Shown piece after piece: positions 36,441-49,177 of a stretch of 64,000 nucleotides of DNA. The DNA is from Zhengitettix transpicula (Eukaryota > Arthropoda > Insecta > Orthoptera > Tetrigidae). The notes under the pieces were generated by a model that saw only the letters and a program-made list of their open reading frames with translations, did no database searches and was not told the origin of the DNA. How positions within the stretch are numbered: position 1 is the first letter of the stretch; every line of letters starts with the position of its first letter. The position numbers and the translations under genes were made by a program. Where the stretch lies: positions 53,242,129 through 53,306,128 of the forward strand of contig CM073592.1 of the NCBI GenBank assembly GCA_037074705.1, given 5' to 3'.

Positions 36441-38615
36441 AGACAAAGCAAGTTTTATAAACATAATATAACTCGAATGTTGAAAATATATCTTTAGAAA
36501 GACGCCGCAGTTCTATCGCGGACGTCGAATATTAATTGTCACAAATTTGTAGCATAGTTTTTTTTTCTGTCGCACACGTTTCTATTTTTGATATTTCTTT
36601 ATGGTAAAATGCAAACGCAGAACACTGAGATAATTTTAGAAGACCGGTCTGAATATTGCGAATTCACGTCCGTGGTTTTTGTTCTTCTCATAACCGTACA
36701 GTATAATATGTATACTATCTTCTCCTCCTAATAAATTACAATAACTATATTTGTTGTAATATTTTACTGATAATTGAAGTTTAGTCTGTGCAATAAATAT
36801 TTGAACCAGTTCTTACTCATCCAATAGTTATCAATCTTACAAACAATACTCTTAAATCTTCTTTTACCGCTACATAAAATCAAATGATCATATTAATGAA
36901 TGATCATATTAATGAAAAATTAATTTTCATGTATGTTTACACCTTTAATTAAAATATAGTTATATAAACGTAAACTTCGTATCAACAAATCTCTACACAC
37001 TTTGTTTAATTTTACATTACATTACTATTCTTCCACTATATATTTTTATTCCCAAAATGGACCATTAATTACATAATTAATTCATAATACTATCACTTTT
37101 AAACTACACCGAATTATGTTTTCTTAAATTACCATATGTTAGTGATTTTTAATGAAGCAATAAAATAATCAGGGCTTTAGTTCCTCTTTTCTGAGAATAC
37201 TAAGCAATCTAATTTTAAAAATGATCTTCGCGGGAATAAAGAGAACAATAAATATCATGTTACATAAAATTATTTAATCACTAATATCAAATTAATTTAA
37301 TTGGAATTTATTGTTTTATTGTGACATTTTCATGATGAACTGAGGTCATATAGAAATATACTTGCAGGCAGAGATACCTGTTACACACATATCAATTATG
37401 GACCTCGTCGAAAGCTGTGATTATTACGTTCGTGATGTTTCACAATAATTTTCCATTTCTATTATAATGAAAGGAGCTGTTTTCCTTCAATGTCGAATAA
37501 AAATCCACATCAAATTTGTTTTTCATGTTGAATTTAAGTACAGGCGCTTTTTTTGTGAACAGAAATTTCCGAATAATTTGTGAGGATGGAAATATTTTTG
37601 GAAAATATCACGTCTAATTTTGTTTATCGTTATTCCGAAGTGTTTTTAAACATCATCTTAACTAGGATAATGCACTAATTTAATTTAAATTCTTCGTATA
37701 CTAAGTATTGAACGCAAGACACTGTAAATAGTTTTCTTCGACATGTTGATGAAACAGGACTACCCAACCCAAGTTGATGGTTCAGTTTATACCTATAATT
37801 GAATATGTTTAGTTTTGTGAAGAACTATTCTCTTTGATATTAAAGATCCAGCTCTTTTCAATTTGTATTTGAGTTTACGATTTCATAAATTGTCTTTAAA
37901 ACGTTTCTCTTAATGTATTTATATTATTTCTATGTTACGTACTATGACATTTCTTCTGAATTTATTTTTGGTAAATTCAGAGAAAGATTAAAAAGCATAA
38001 TTAAACAGCCTGTACCTGTACATAAAAAAATTTAATTTAATAAAACTTTAACATTTTTAAAACTTGATAAACATAAATGGACAGGAACCGTTTAAGGAGA
38101 TTCTGTTTTTACAGCGATAAGTATTTACTATTTTGACAGCCGGTATAATTAAATTCATAAGTGTACTTGTGTCCTGAGTATCAAAGAAAAAGAAACACGT
38201 TAAAAGCTGGAAAAAGTACACGACACTTCGGAGCACTTGGCTTATAGGTCTCTGTAGACTCTCGTTTAATATTTCAAAGATACATAGGGCTCACTTTTCT
38301 GGGGACAGAGAAATTGCTTTTCCTATTCTGATTAATGTTCTCCCACGAGGATCGCCGGGGATGCAAAATTTAGAATTGCGACATTTAGAATTGCAAAAGA
38401 TGTCTATAAGAAAATAATGTATTCTGCTGTGATAAGAGCTTCACGAGTATCTAGTATGATCCTTAGACTAGTTAATCCTTTACTACCTTCTTCTCCGTTA
38501 CGCACATCCGTTTCTATCCCTTGCTATGCTTTTATAGGGAAGTTTCCTTAATGCAAATTACCCTCAAGTAGCCAATATCTTAAAAACAAATTCCGGCTTT
38601 GCAAGTGAAAATACA
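36441..38615. other. AT-rich non-coding stretch
   Basis: Includes a perfect 16 bp tandem duplication (tgatcatattaatgaa at 36885-36900 and 36901-36916). Otherwise nothing is recognised. Confidence 0.45.
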
Positions 38616-38647
38616 ATATGGTCTCCCGTTGCCAATTAAGGTAATGT
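38616..38647 (+). repeat. 32 bp inverted repeat, left member
   Basis: Its reverse complement is at 39483-39514 with one mismatch. The shared core is gttgccaattaaggtaatgt. The 835 bp between have no transposase frame and no TSD is evident, so this is not clearly a transposon. Confidence 0.75.
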
Positions 38648-39374
38648 TACAAGATGAACAATTTCATTCCGTCCATGGAAGAGTTTAAGGATTCCTAAAA
38701 TATCTATTAAATGTAAATTCATTATTCGTTAGGCTGTTGAGATATTTGGAATATGTTTGGACGAGTTTTTTAAAATATATAACACATGAAGAAGTCTGAA
38801 ATATAGAAACATAAGTATTAACTCCAATTCATCCGATTTTACCGAATTCATTAGTATTGCATAAAATTCTTCGTTTTATTTGGTTAAGTACATATTTTAA
38901 GAAAATTAATTTTTCTTTTTGGTGGTGACAGACTACGTAAGGGTCATTCGTGTTGATGCCTCTTCCATTTAATGGCATTGTAATTGATTAAGTGGGCTGT
39001 GGAACGGAGAGAAAGATAGCGACGGGATATATTTTAAGGATTTTATAAAGCACTCGACTAAATTTAATGCACGAAAATCCGTAGAAAACTTTCTTAATAA
39101 AAATAATTGTTATTAGAATTATAATTGACGTAGAATAAATATGAAATATGAGAAAAATATTATTTAACTGGAAAACAGTTAATGAGTTTAATTATATCCA
39201 CTAATTCTATAAAAAAATTAGAAGCGGAAAATCAAGCAAACATTACATTTTCGATTGTATTTAATCTAACATTTTTTATTTCATTTTATGATGGCAGGTT
39301 CTATGGTTGGTTGCCCTGCAAATTAACAAAACTACATTATACATTGAAATATGTTTGCGTTGACTCGTATGTGA
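38648..39374. other. AT-rich interval between the 32 bp inverted repeats
   Basis: A 92-codon plus frame (39182-39460) is unrecognised and AT-driven in its first half. Confidence 0.4.
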
Positions 39375-39690
39375 ATACTCAACATTTGCACGTACTCTGG
39401 ACCACAGTCTCCTGCCGAGTCTTCAACCTCCAAACCACATCAGATAAAGCCACCATCTGAGTAACGACACGTTAATTAGAGGACATTACCTTAATTGGCA
39501 ACGAGAGACCATATCTCCATCAGTGGGGTTACAAAGCGGTGACCGGGCAAGCCAGGCGTTGGCAAAACGTGACTCTTGTGGCGGAAGTTGCAGTCTCAAA
39601 GGAGGGATCAAAGAGGTGGAGAGACGACAGACTCCGCCACCAGGAGACCAGAACGCATGCAACGTGTCTGTGGAAATGTGAATGCGACCC
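39375..39690. other. GC-enriched island
   Basis: Contains the right member of the 32 bp inverted repeat, then a G- and A-rich non-coding segment. No gene is recognised. Confidence 0.28.
39483..39514 (-). repeat. 32 bp inverted repeat, right member
   Basis: Reverse complement of 38616-38647 with a single difference in a ctccc/ctctc position. Confidence 0.75.
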
Positions 39691-42600
39691 CCAACATTAA
39701 TAACGATGTTAGTTCTTAGAGTCTAACAGCAGTACTAAGAAGTGAAGTCATAATATACACTTCAAACCTTCCATATTAATCTTCTTTAAAATTGGATGGA
39801 ATAAGTGAATATCAACAATAAAAAAACATATTTTTACATACAGTAAAATGTTGTACTGCGGGTTGACTACTTTATCCCCAATTCCCCATACCTCGTTTGC
39901 AGCAAATAATTAAGAATAACAGCATTACATTAATCAGATGTAAAAATATGCCACAAATATAAAACTATGCTATTAACGAACCGCTTAATTTTTATACCGT
40001 CAGTAAAATGTTCTTGTACTTCGTGTTAGCTACTTCCCCATTCTATTAGTCTCACTGGTCTAAGCATCTTTTCTGCTGATTAATATTTATTTTCTTTTAA
40101 TATCGCACAACAAAAGCAGAAAACTGCAAACAGCTCAACATAAATGCTCAATAATTTTCAGTGTGTATAGTTTATAAATATTCAAAATTTTTATTTAAGA
40201 TCGTCGACCCTTTACTCGAGATTCCGCATATTTTTATTTATTATGTACAATTAGTAATCGTCAAGTAAGTTGCATCTAAATGATTTTTAAACTACAATCA
40301 TATGCACGGTTGAAACATCTTATTTTCATATTCTTATATGTGCTTGTTTGTACGTTTTTATTAATAAATAAGATCTAAGTTTTAACTATAACTATACGGA
40401 CTCTTTTATTTTAAGGAAATAATTATATATTATAAGCTACAATCTTAACTTAAACGAAAACTTCTACATAACATACTGTCTTATTATATCTCTGAATCTC
40501 AATGCAGTTTTTCATTATTTTATTAATAAAAAATCGTAATATTACCTTAATTATTGGATATTATTTATTGATGATAAGCTCATACAATTACGTGAACATT
40601 CAACATGCATTTGTTTGAAAGTACAACGACATGGTGCACTACATAAAAAATTTTGCTAATGAACATGCAAATGGTACTTTCATGTACCGGCGAAATTCAT
40701 TAATTATCGAGGAAACATTTTGCAGTGAGTCGTCAATCAAAATGAAGCCACTTCTAAATCGTTTAAAATACACATTCCATTGTTTGCGTTGATTAGTGAT
40801 GCGGAACGTCATATAATGTTAATTTATTATTTGGATATACGAATGAAATATTTTTAAAATATTTAACACTAGAATGAAATCAGTTAACCCCATGTATTTT
40901 TATTTGTATTAATGTTATATAACGTTTACTGATATTGATGTGATATAATAACATTGAAGGCAATTAATTTTTCGCATAATTCCTTCACGATTAATTATGA
41001 CAAATCTAATATAATTAAATAATTATTTGATTACATTACATTATTTTATTACATTTAATTATTGTAATACATTTAATTATTTTATTACATTTATTTAACA
41101 TTCGCAAATTGATCGTTTAATCTTTTTCATAGCTGAATAACAAATACAGTGGTTTTTTATATATAATACACTCGTACGTAAAAGTACTATTGTAACATTA
41201 AAAATACTTCAACACAAGGTTGAATACATACTAAAAAATAAATCTTTGTAAGACATTAAGCGACTATTCTATGATATTCTACAAGAAGTACTATTTATAA
41301 TCTACTTCTTTGAAGTAAATTAACGTGTGCTGCACACTATGTAATTTTAATTTTATGAGTGCAGTTTCCCGTATAAATAGAACAAACGGGATTTTATTTC
41401 AAATATTTAATCTTAGTTACGTTTTTAATTTTTTTACTAAGTATAATAAGATAATAAAATCATAACAAACATGTAGTTTTTCTAAACGATTCACAAATAC
41501 TACTTGCTCAGGTAAGGAGTCAGGGATAGAGCTCACCAAAATACTCAACAGATACGAAATCGCGTAACTCTCGTTTCAATACTCTTAATTTAAAATCAAA
41601 CAGTATTTATATCTACTTTTACTGTCTCTAAAACTTATATTTAGTATAATTCTTTCCAATTTGGATATTACAGTTTATTATTATTAAAGTTTTTTTCTGG
41701 TGGATTACAAATAGCTAGGCCAGGTTACAGTAAGTTCGATTGCAGTGCCTTGAACGTAGGAAGTTGATGCTAATGATGTCATGCCACAGCACTCAGATAT
41801 CAGGCTCCGGTACACAGCTCGACAATACCTATGAGTCAAATTATAACGTATTATAAATGGATCATAAATAACAATTAAGTAAAGACTATTTTTATGTAAC
41901 GTTCACTTTATATTACGGTAGGATGGACTTAGAAATATGTAAGTATTGTTGTTACTGTCTTCGATGGGAGCCGTGTGTTTTTTAAACGCTGTTTGGAATT
42001 GATGGCCGTCGTAATAATATTGACGAACCACATTTTACACTAAATAGTATGTCAGATATTTTTACATTAAAGTCGTTAAAGCTTTTTCGATAGCTAACGG
42101 TAGGACGGCGATGACTTGTACTTCAGAATGTTTGCATCACCTGAAGGCGAAGTACGTACAAGCTTCCTCACTCCCAGGCTTTCCCTTAGAGGAACGAAAC
42201 AACAACAATAATAAACCCATGTTATCTTCTTAGCAAACAAAACTTGACATAGACGGTCTGTAACATATATATTTTCTATGCTTACTTTAATATCTCAACA
42301 TAAACATTACTCACTTTAAATTATTCCCTACTTATCACAACACTTTACATAAAATAATTAATTAACATTTATTCTAAGCCATTGTAAAGTTCATTACGTC
42401 GCTTGCACCAACATAACAAAGATAATACTATAAACTAAGAGATCTCTCTAGCGTGTCTCTTCCACAAATAGAGCACGTAATGAGCTGATTTGTTCATTTC
42501 ATAACATTATAAAATCTGTATCAAATAATTTTGTTGCAACATTATTAAAAGCATAGTATGTGTAGTATATATTCAATGTCTATTTTATTGAAAAAAATAA

Positions 42601-43290
42601 ATGTTAATGTAATTCTTTAGTTTATTTAAGTCTACTTTACTCAATCTCCTTCGAATTGAAACCAATAGTCAATCATATTCTTTGCGTCTATCCTACAAGG
42701 ACAATCCGAGTAACCAGGTGGAATTTTTATTTGAAAATCCTATTTGAGTGATCTGAACGTTGCGCTAAAGATTTAAAATTTATTTTTAACTTAGTTAATA
42801 ACGATATTTATTGCGTTAGTTTAATTGATAAATTCAATTTTAGAGTTCCTTCTCGAACTTCTCGATTTCAGTACGGTTGCGATAAATCATTATAGAGCAA
42901 ATTATACTTTAATCAATTTCATAATGAGAATAGCAAATTTGGATATATTTAATATTTTATGAATTATTAATATTGCTAAAAGATAAGACTTTGATTTGCG
43001 AATGATTATCTAAAATATTTGATTATATATTAAGAATGTAATTTTTCTTTAATATTTACAATTTAGTGTGACTATTTCACTAATAAAAAATAGACAACAG
43101 TCCTAACAAATAAATTTTCCTACAACAGTAACATTTTCTAGCATAAAATATGGCTGCCAACCATTCAGCTCTCGTCTTTCTTGAAAAACGCTTGGAATTA
43201 ATCACAAGGTGAGACGAATTAGACAACCAGTTATGCAAGTTATTAGGAATGTATAAGTTTTTGAACAAAAATAATTGTTGCTACAGCAGC
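39691..43290. other. AT-rich non-coding stretch
   Basis: No gene seen. Slightly GC-richer patches lie near 41720-41830 and 41950-42200. A pattern of repeated attacatttaattatttt words sits near 41020-41100 and is low complexity. Confidence 0.5.
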
Positions 43291-43294
43291 ATCT

Positions 43295-43700
43295 AAGTTG
43301 AGAATTGCTAGTGCTCGATCGGCATCAGTTTACATTTTGCGCCAATTTGCATGGACCGTGGAGCCGTCTCTGCGGATCAAACCACGGCACAAGAAGCGGA
43401 GATAACAGAGTCTGTGCAGGCGGCCTAAAATGTTTTCGGTGTTGTATGTGTAGGCTGTTAAGGGACGCTGTGTTGGGAGCCGGCAGCAGCGTTAACGAAG
43501 CCGGGGGAAGGGGCGAAGAAGCAACAAGGCGGGGCCTGATGAATGCCCGCAGAGACGAGAATTAATTTAATATAGGAGAAGCTGCATCCAGCGCCCGATT
43601 GAGAGAACACAATTTACGAAATTATAGGCCAAAAAAAGGCTGTGGTGATGTTCCTTACTGGAGCGTTCAGCAAATAAAGGGACTCGGATGAAACAAGAAT
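43295..43700. other. GC-enriched island, function unknown
   Basis: A plus frame of 86 codons (43305-43565) is cysteine-, glycine- and arginine-rich. There is no recognisable domain and no splice support. Confidence 0.28.
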
Positions 43701-44884
43701 AAAGAGGTTTTGACGATCATTTTAATTTAACGATAAGTACTCTCAGCGAATATTTATTACCTTAAAAGGGCCATCTCACATAAAAGGAGGTTTGTGTAAA
43801 CTATAATGTTCATATTTGATTTCACCCGTGAATCCATTTGAGAGATTGAATATTTTTATCGATACCTTTATTACAGCAACAGTCTAGTACAATACTCATT
43901 TAAACAGTCTAGTAAAATAATCATTTAAATATTAAAATGTATCAATCAATACATTAAAAATGTTGAATGAGAATAACTGGAATATGATGTTATGTGTTAA
44001 GCGTTTCGTTTGTAATTATCGTGTGAATGTACCCGTAAACTTCTGATTAGAATTAGTATAAGAGTTTGAAGTTCTTTAAAATTTCAATGAAATTATCCAT
44101 TTTGTACTGTCAGATTTTATATCATTATATCATTATCAACTAATTTAAGAGTCGCATGTGAATAACTGTACCAGACAGGGAACTCAGAGGTACAATATAG
44201 TGTTGTGAAACTTGTTTTAGATTATTTATAGGCCGTTAGAAATAGCATGGCGTTTTAGGTTCGCAGTGGGAGAAGGGAAAAGATGGAGGTGAGTATTGTC
44301 AAGTGGGATCTCCCTCTTGGAACCGCCACTATCATTATTATAAACATTAATTACATTCCCTTGCTAAAGTGATATACAGGCAGTAGTCTTTTTACCAGAC
44401 CCTGTTTATCTCTTAATTTTTACGGGTAAGTTTTTTAGTGTACGTAATATCATGAATTGAACGCAATATATTTCCTTGCGCCAATGTTTTCAGAATAGTT
44501 GTTACCCTACCAAATTGCATTAACACTGTTTCATGTTAAAATGAGCTCCAGCCTAAGCCTACTACAATTACGGGTTAGTGGACCACTGCGCATTTTATTT
44601 AGACACGACACTTACTCTCCAGCTATACGTTACTTAAGATTTTCAGATTTCATTGATGAGTTCTCAGAAATTATAAGCGAATGAGATCAATTCGTAGTAA
44701 TATATATGGAGATAAATAAGAAAAAATTAATGCTCAGTCCCGTTAGAAAATTAAAAATTAATTAACATGAGTAATTATTAAACACGTTATATTATATGAT
44801 TATTTATCTGCCTGTAAAATTAACAAGGAAAAATTACTTTTCTTAAGCAAAAAGTTAGGTTGAGCTGTACATGTATACACTTCT
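43701..44884. other. AT-rich non-coding stretch with 25 bp tandem duplication
   Basis: Two 25 bp units (43878-43902 and 43903-43927), aacagtctagta(c/a)aata(c/a)t.., differ at about two positions. Otherwise no gene or element is recognised. Confidence 0.5.
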
Positions 44885-46555
44885 GGTTCAAGTACATCCT
44901 CCTTGACTAGGATAGCTAGTTTAGGACGTTCGATGTTTACCGCAATCCCTTTCCCATCAGTTAACAACACAAAGTCGCTAATCTACGGGCCGGCGTACCA
45001 AACGATACGGCCAGTCATAAGGGCAATCCGTTTAATACGATCCACCCTTAAAACCACACAGTTACCATCACGAAGGTCCCGATGTATAAAGATGTTGCTT
45101 TTGACATGAGATGTAGGTGTCGGTCGTATCTTACACATGTGCACGGGAAATTTGTTCAAAAATAGGGACGGTTCTGTCGTCTTATCCTCCTGGGTTAAAA
45201 AGTACCCAGACAGCCGGAAAGTAGTTCCGTAAATGAAATCTTCTGGGAAACAGCCTAAGTCTTCCTTTATAGCCGTCCGAAGACCCAAAAGTACTATCGG
45301 TAATGCATCAAGCCAGTCTGTTGTGTGGCACATTAGCGCTACCTTCAGCGTTCTAAGCCATCGCTCGTGTAATCGAATTAGACGCAGGATGATATTGTGA
45401 GGTCCAAATACGAGAGCGACCGACCAGATTGATAAGCGCCTTAAACAGCAGGAACTCAAATTATGACCCCTGGTCGAACCGATAAAACCACCCAGTGGCA
45501 AAACGTGTCAGTCACCGATGACGCAGATATATCCATCAAAGGGAATGGCTTCCGGCCACCTTGTATACCTGTCTATGACGATCAATAGGTACCTATAGCC
45601 ACGCGTAGACGGCAAGGGCCCGACAATGTCCACGTGGACATGTGAAAAGCGGTTATCGGGTCCCCAATTATAGCATAGGAAAGGGAGTGAAAGGTGGATG
45701 CGAAAGGGTTAACTAGAGCCCCCGGGCTATGTTAAGGTTCCTACCCGGCATTCGCCTAAAAGTAATGCAGGGAAAACCCTAGAAAAACCTGCATCAGGTA
45801 GTTCGGGCATTGGGCACTTGTCCCACGCCTTTCCGATAGCGGGAGAGGAGTTTGCTGTGGGAACGCAGCATTCCCTTCTCCGTACCTCGACCTGTTTAGG
45901 AGGCAGCTGGCCGACTATTCCAATGGGAATAGCGGACAACTCTTACCGTATGCCCAAGGTCCGTGACCCCGGAACATACACCTCTCAGAACAGGCCGAGG
46001 TGCCTCGGTTTGTGGGAACCTTAGTTCAAAAACGGAGAGGAAAAGGCATCCCCAAAGGTAGCCCCTTCGTATCTCTCCTACAAGGATCTGCCCACCTGTG
46101 GTCCCAGCCTCCTAAACAAATTTCCCTCTTATAATATTGTGCGTTACTTTGCCACTTGGATGAGAGAACCCGTGTATAAAGCCAAAATAGCGTTTCCTCA
46201 TAGACATAGGGATTTACGGTCTGATCTCCGCCGTGGACGTGTCACACCAGACCAACGGTTCTGTTCCACTTGGCGAAGAGAAAGTAACTTCAAAGAAGAT
46301 GTTCCTTGCAGCAAACTGGGCAATTCCTTGTCGTCACTTTGAGCTCGGGTTATTTCGGCGGTAGTTACTGTTACCGACGCTTCTAACACACATATTCGTG
46401 ATAATGGATCAGAGATGACATTGTCTTTACCTAATATGTGAACAATGTTCGTCGTGAATGTCCCACAAAGTCGTTGCTGTCGCGGTTATGTTTCTGTTGA
46501 AAAGCATAAGTTAAGAGTTTATGATCCGTTATTTTTATTAAAAATCCACCAAGCA
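44885..46555 (-). pseudogene. Decayed Ty3/gypsy retrotransposon pol (RNase H to integrase), interrupted
   Basis: Reading the minus strand, the ordered gypsy Pol domains are recognisable. RNase H gives TDHKLLTYAFQQK (about 46495-46535) and then GKDNVISDPLSR (about 46400-46440). The spacer AQSDDKEL..LL and an integrase zinc-binding piece (HGFSHP, about 46150) follow. After a nested insertion come the integrase core HVHVDIVGPLPS (about 45600-45640) with RYLLIVIDRYTRWPEAIPF, a DQG box (about 45470) now followed by a stop and frame change, and LPIVLLGLRTA..EDFIYGTTFRLSG (about 45220-45310). Catalytic Asp residues in HVDIV and DQG and a Glu in ERW can still be seen. Multiple frameshifts and stops make it non-functional. 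No protease, gag or LTRs are seen next to it. About 20-30 integrase codons appear missing at the insertion point. Confidence 0.85.
45669..46087 (-). mobile_element. Family R element, copy R1, nested in gypsy pol
   Basis: This is the same sequence as R2 (60615-61117) and R3 (62897-63404), sharing long blocks such as cctacccggcattcgcctaa, agggaaaaccctagaaaaac, ggaggcagctggccgact and cccttcgtatctctcctaca. It splits the gypsy integrase frame, so it inserted after the gypsy copy. It lacks the terminal T-run and about 60 bp present in R2 and R3, so one end was lost. No TSD is visible. Long open frames on both strands (45727-45939 minus, 45818-46024 plus) recur in other copies but have no RT-like motif. 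Confidence 0.8.
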
Positions 46556-47539
46556 CAGACGAAAATTAAAATTTTAAATCACTGCATATAGCTTGGACAT
46601 ATTATTGATGAAACGCAATCAAGGATCCCAAAATGGTATGAAGCACGTATGGAATCAATTCTGTAATAGTCAAATACAATACGCCTTTAAATTTTAAAAG
46701 TCAGGTAAATCAAACCAGACATTACCGGTAAATGGACATACTTAAAGGTGTAAAATATCCTATAAACGGCACAAATTGCTAGCTGAGGAAAACATTTCAT
46801 GAGAAGTAAGTAGTGAAAGGAATAAGAAATTTAAAATAATATTTGTCCATTTTAAACTAGACCTCTAGCTATCTTTTGCCATAAGAATATCAACAACGTG
46901 TTGATAGCAGGAACTACCTAGATGAAAATAGCCCAAGTAGTGCAACAAGGAGAAAGTTATTCGCCGGTGTGAAGGAGGCAGTAACACGTTAATTAAAGCC
47001 TTGTCTATGTCAGGTAATATATAATATTATAATAAAAATAGGAGAAACGTTTTCATAGACAGGTAAATTGTATAAAGTGTTGTGGGTTCAATAAAAGTAT
47101 TTCTGGCATTGTGTCCTTTAAATGTGTAATCTGAGGCTAGAATCAAAATAATTACTGGCTTAGAAAATTTTCTAATTATTTTTACCTATTTAAAATAACT
47201 TTATTCGAACATAAATGTGTTTGAGAACACTTACCGAAAAAGGGTTATTGAAATTCCTATCTAATCATTATGTTTAGATTTTGCATCCTTTAATAGTGTT
47301 GAAACGTTATTATTGCTTTATATAAAAAATATGGAACAACCCTTTCTGAAATTGTGGAAGGAAGCTAAGGAAGCTTCATCAGCAAACTGACTACTTTGCA
47401 TTTGAATTTCTTTATAAATATTTTTTTCATTATTTACAATGTCACTGTACCTGTACTCTCGTGATAAGTGCAGCAGTATCCTGGCTTCGTGTAGAACTTT
47501 CATCGTTCCCCTTGAGAGCAGCACATACGCAATTTAGCC
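46556..47539. other. AT-rich non-coding stretch
   Basis: No further gypsy motif is recognised upstream of RNase H, although decayed RT could be hidden. Nothing else is seen. Confidence 0.45.
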
Positions 47540-47760
47540 CGTATGGGAGAGGCAACAAAGCGGTATTAGAGGTGATGGCTGCCGTAAGGGAGCTGGCTGG
47601 AGACGGTGAATTGAATTAAAGAAGATGTACGTATTTACCCCCGGTTGTCTGTGCCAATAGAGATAACTGCTGGAGAAACTTGGCTGCAAAAGAGGGAAGT
47701 CAACGTTGAGGGAGTAAATCCTTAAACACGAAACTGCACTGGGATCCGCCGGTTTTCCAT
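47540..47760. other. GC-enriched patch
   Basis: A short G-rich plus-strand segment with no coding frame of note. Confidence 0.25.
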
Positions 47761-48222
47761 TAAATAATAATTACGTTACATCTAAACTAATTAAGCAACA
47801 CCCCATTTAATTAAAACAAAAAATGAGAATAATTTTGAAACTACTACTGACCTAGAAGAAAATTTAATTAACGTGTTTTATTGTACTGTATTATATTGTG
47901 TATATTCGCTTTAATGGGTTTTGGTGAAAAAAAGTTTTATACTTGAGTGAGATACGGATGCATACTTTTAAATTTTTCTTTATCATTCGTACTTAACCAC
48001 CAATTCAAGGGCATTTCGTGATTTCATGTCTGCCGGTTTTTAAGTCCTTAAAGGTAATTTGCATCATCTATTGTAGGACAGAACATTGGATATAATAATT
48101 CAAAATATTATGGCGCAACAATGTTTATTATGAATTTAATCCTCCTTCCTCCATACAAGAATTGAGATCCTGAATAATTTTTTTTTCATCCTGTGTACGG
48201 TTTCACACTTATAATAGTGCAT

Positions 48223-48225
<3 letters not shown>
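47761..48225. other. AT-rich non-coding stretch
   Basis: Nothing recognisable is seen before the TA microsatellite. Confidence 0.45.

Positions 48226-48263
<38 letters not shown>
48226..48263. repeat. TA microsatellite, left of LTR C
   Basis: A TA run continues on the far side of LTR C (49178-49194), so the LTR appears to be inserted inside the microsatellite. Confidence 0.85.
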
Positions 48264-48266
<3 letters not shown>

Positions 48267-49177
48267 AATAATCAAAAAGGAGTGACTTTTAAATGAATGA
48301 AAGATTAAACAACTTTAACAAACAATAGATTTATTTTTACTTTAAACACAATTAAACAATTTAAAAATTATATCAGGGTCTCTACTGGGTTTGATAATGG
48401 CTAATCATTTTATTTATCAACTTAAACACAAATTCCAATTTAAAAGAGAAAAGATTTACTCATCAATTAACAATGACGAAATTTACTTGTCAGCGAAATT
48501 AAACTAAAAAGGTGAATTCTAATTGACAAATTTTAAATTAAAAGGAGGGAACGAAATCTGACGTCTATCTTTTAATCAGATTTACATACTTGGTTGATTG
48601 TAAATTGTACTCACGGCTGCCCAGCATTCCGGGATACCTTTGATTTACGAAGCACTACGACGGGTTTTTGCACTTCTTTTAAACTCACAGATTCTAAATT
48701 TAATATTTTTAGATCAAAAATAAAGGAACCAGGATAATCTTTCCTTCCTTTCGTCTCTCTCTCTATTGACTTCTGCTCGGCTACTTGCACCAAAAACTGT
48801 TTGTGTTTAGCAGGTTTCGTAGTTCTTCTCAAGTGAATATTTCGTCTTGAGCAAAATGTTCAGGGACCAATCAAAGCTGTTGATTGGTAATTCTCGATGT
48901 TTCTCTGCAAATTTCCTTTGAATATTTGAAATTGTCTTGTCTATTTCAACTCGACCAATTTCTGTCGTGTCTGACTGCCCATTGCTTCTGTACTTGACCA
49001 AACCTTCCAGCCAACTGAACAACCGTCTCGCAATTTTGAGCGCGCATACCTCTCCCGACAAAGTAAACCGTGCTTAGCTACATTGTTGCTGTGTTCCGTA
49101 CCGCCGTCAAGAATAGATTTCTCAAACAATTTATTTTTTTAATTTCTCAATTAATGTCCTAATTAATTGCCATTACA
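48264..49177 (-). mobile_element. Solo LTR C of the same retrotransposon family
   Basis: This 914 bp block starts TGTAATAATC and ends CCATTACA, flanked by ATAT at 48260-48263 and 49178-49181. It shares with LTRs A and B the ctactgggtttgat box (near 48378), the aacgaaatctga box (near 48550), a ggaatgctggg box followed by GTGAGT (minus, 48609-48614), tagatttctcaaacaat near 49115, and the outer aattaattgccattaca end. The target is a TA microsatellite, so the TSD could be longer than 4 bp without being detectable. No PBS-like box is at its 3' end, unlike A and B. The three minus-strand frames of 62-84 codons in it are not recognised as proteins. Confidence 0.72.

Noticed and set aside
48611..49129. 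Three minus-strand frames of 62-84 codons
   Set aside because: All lie inside solo LTR C and are not recognised in LTRs A or B, so they are unlikely to be proteins.
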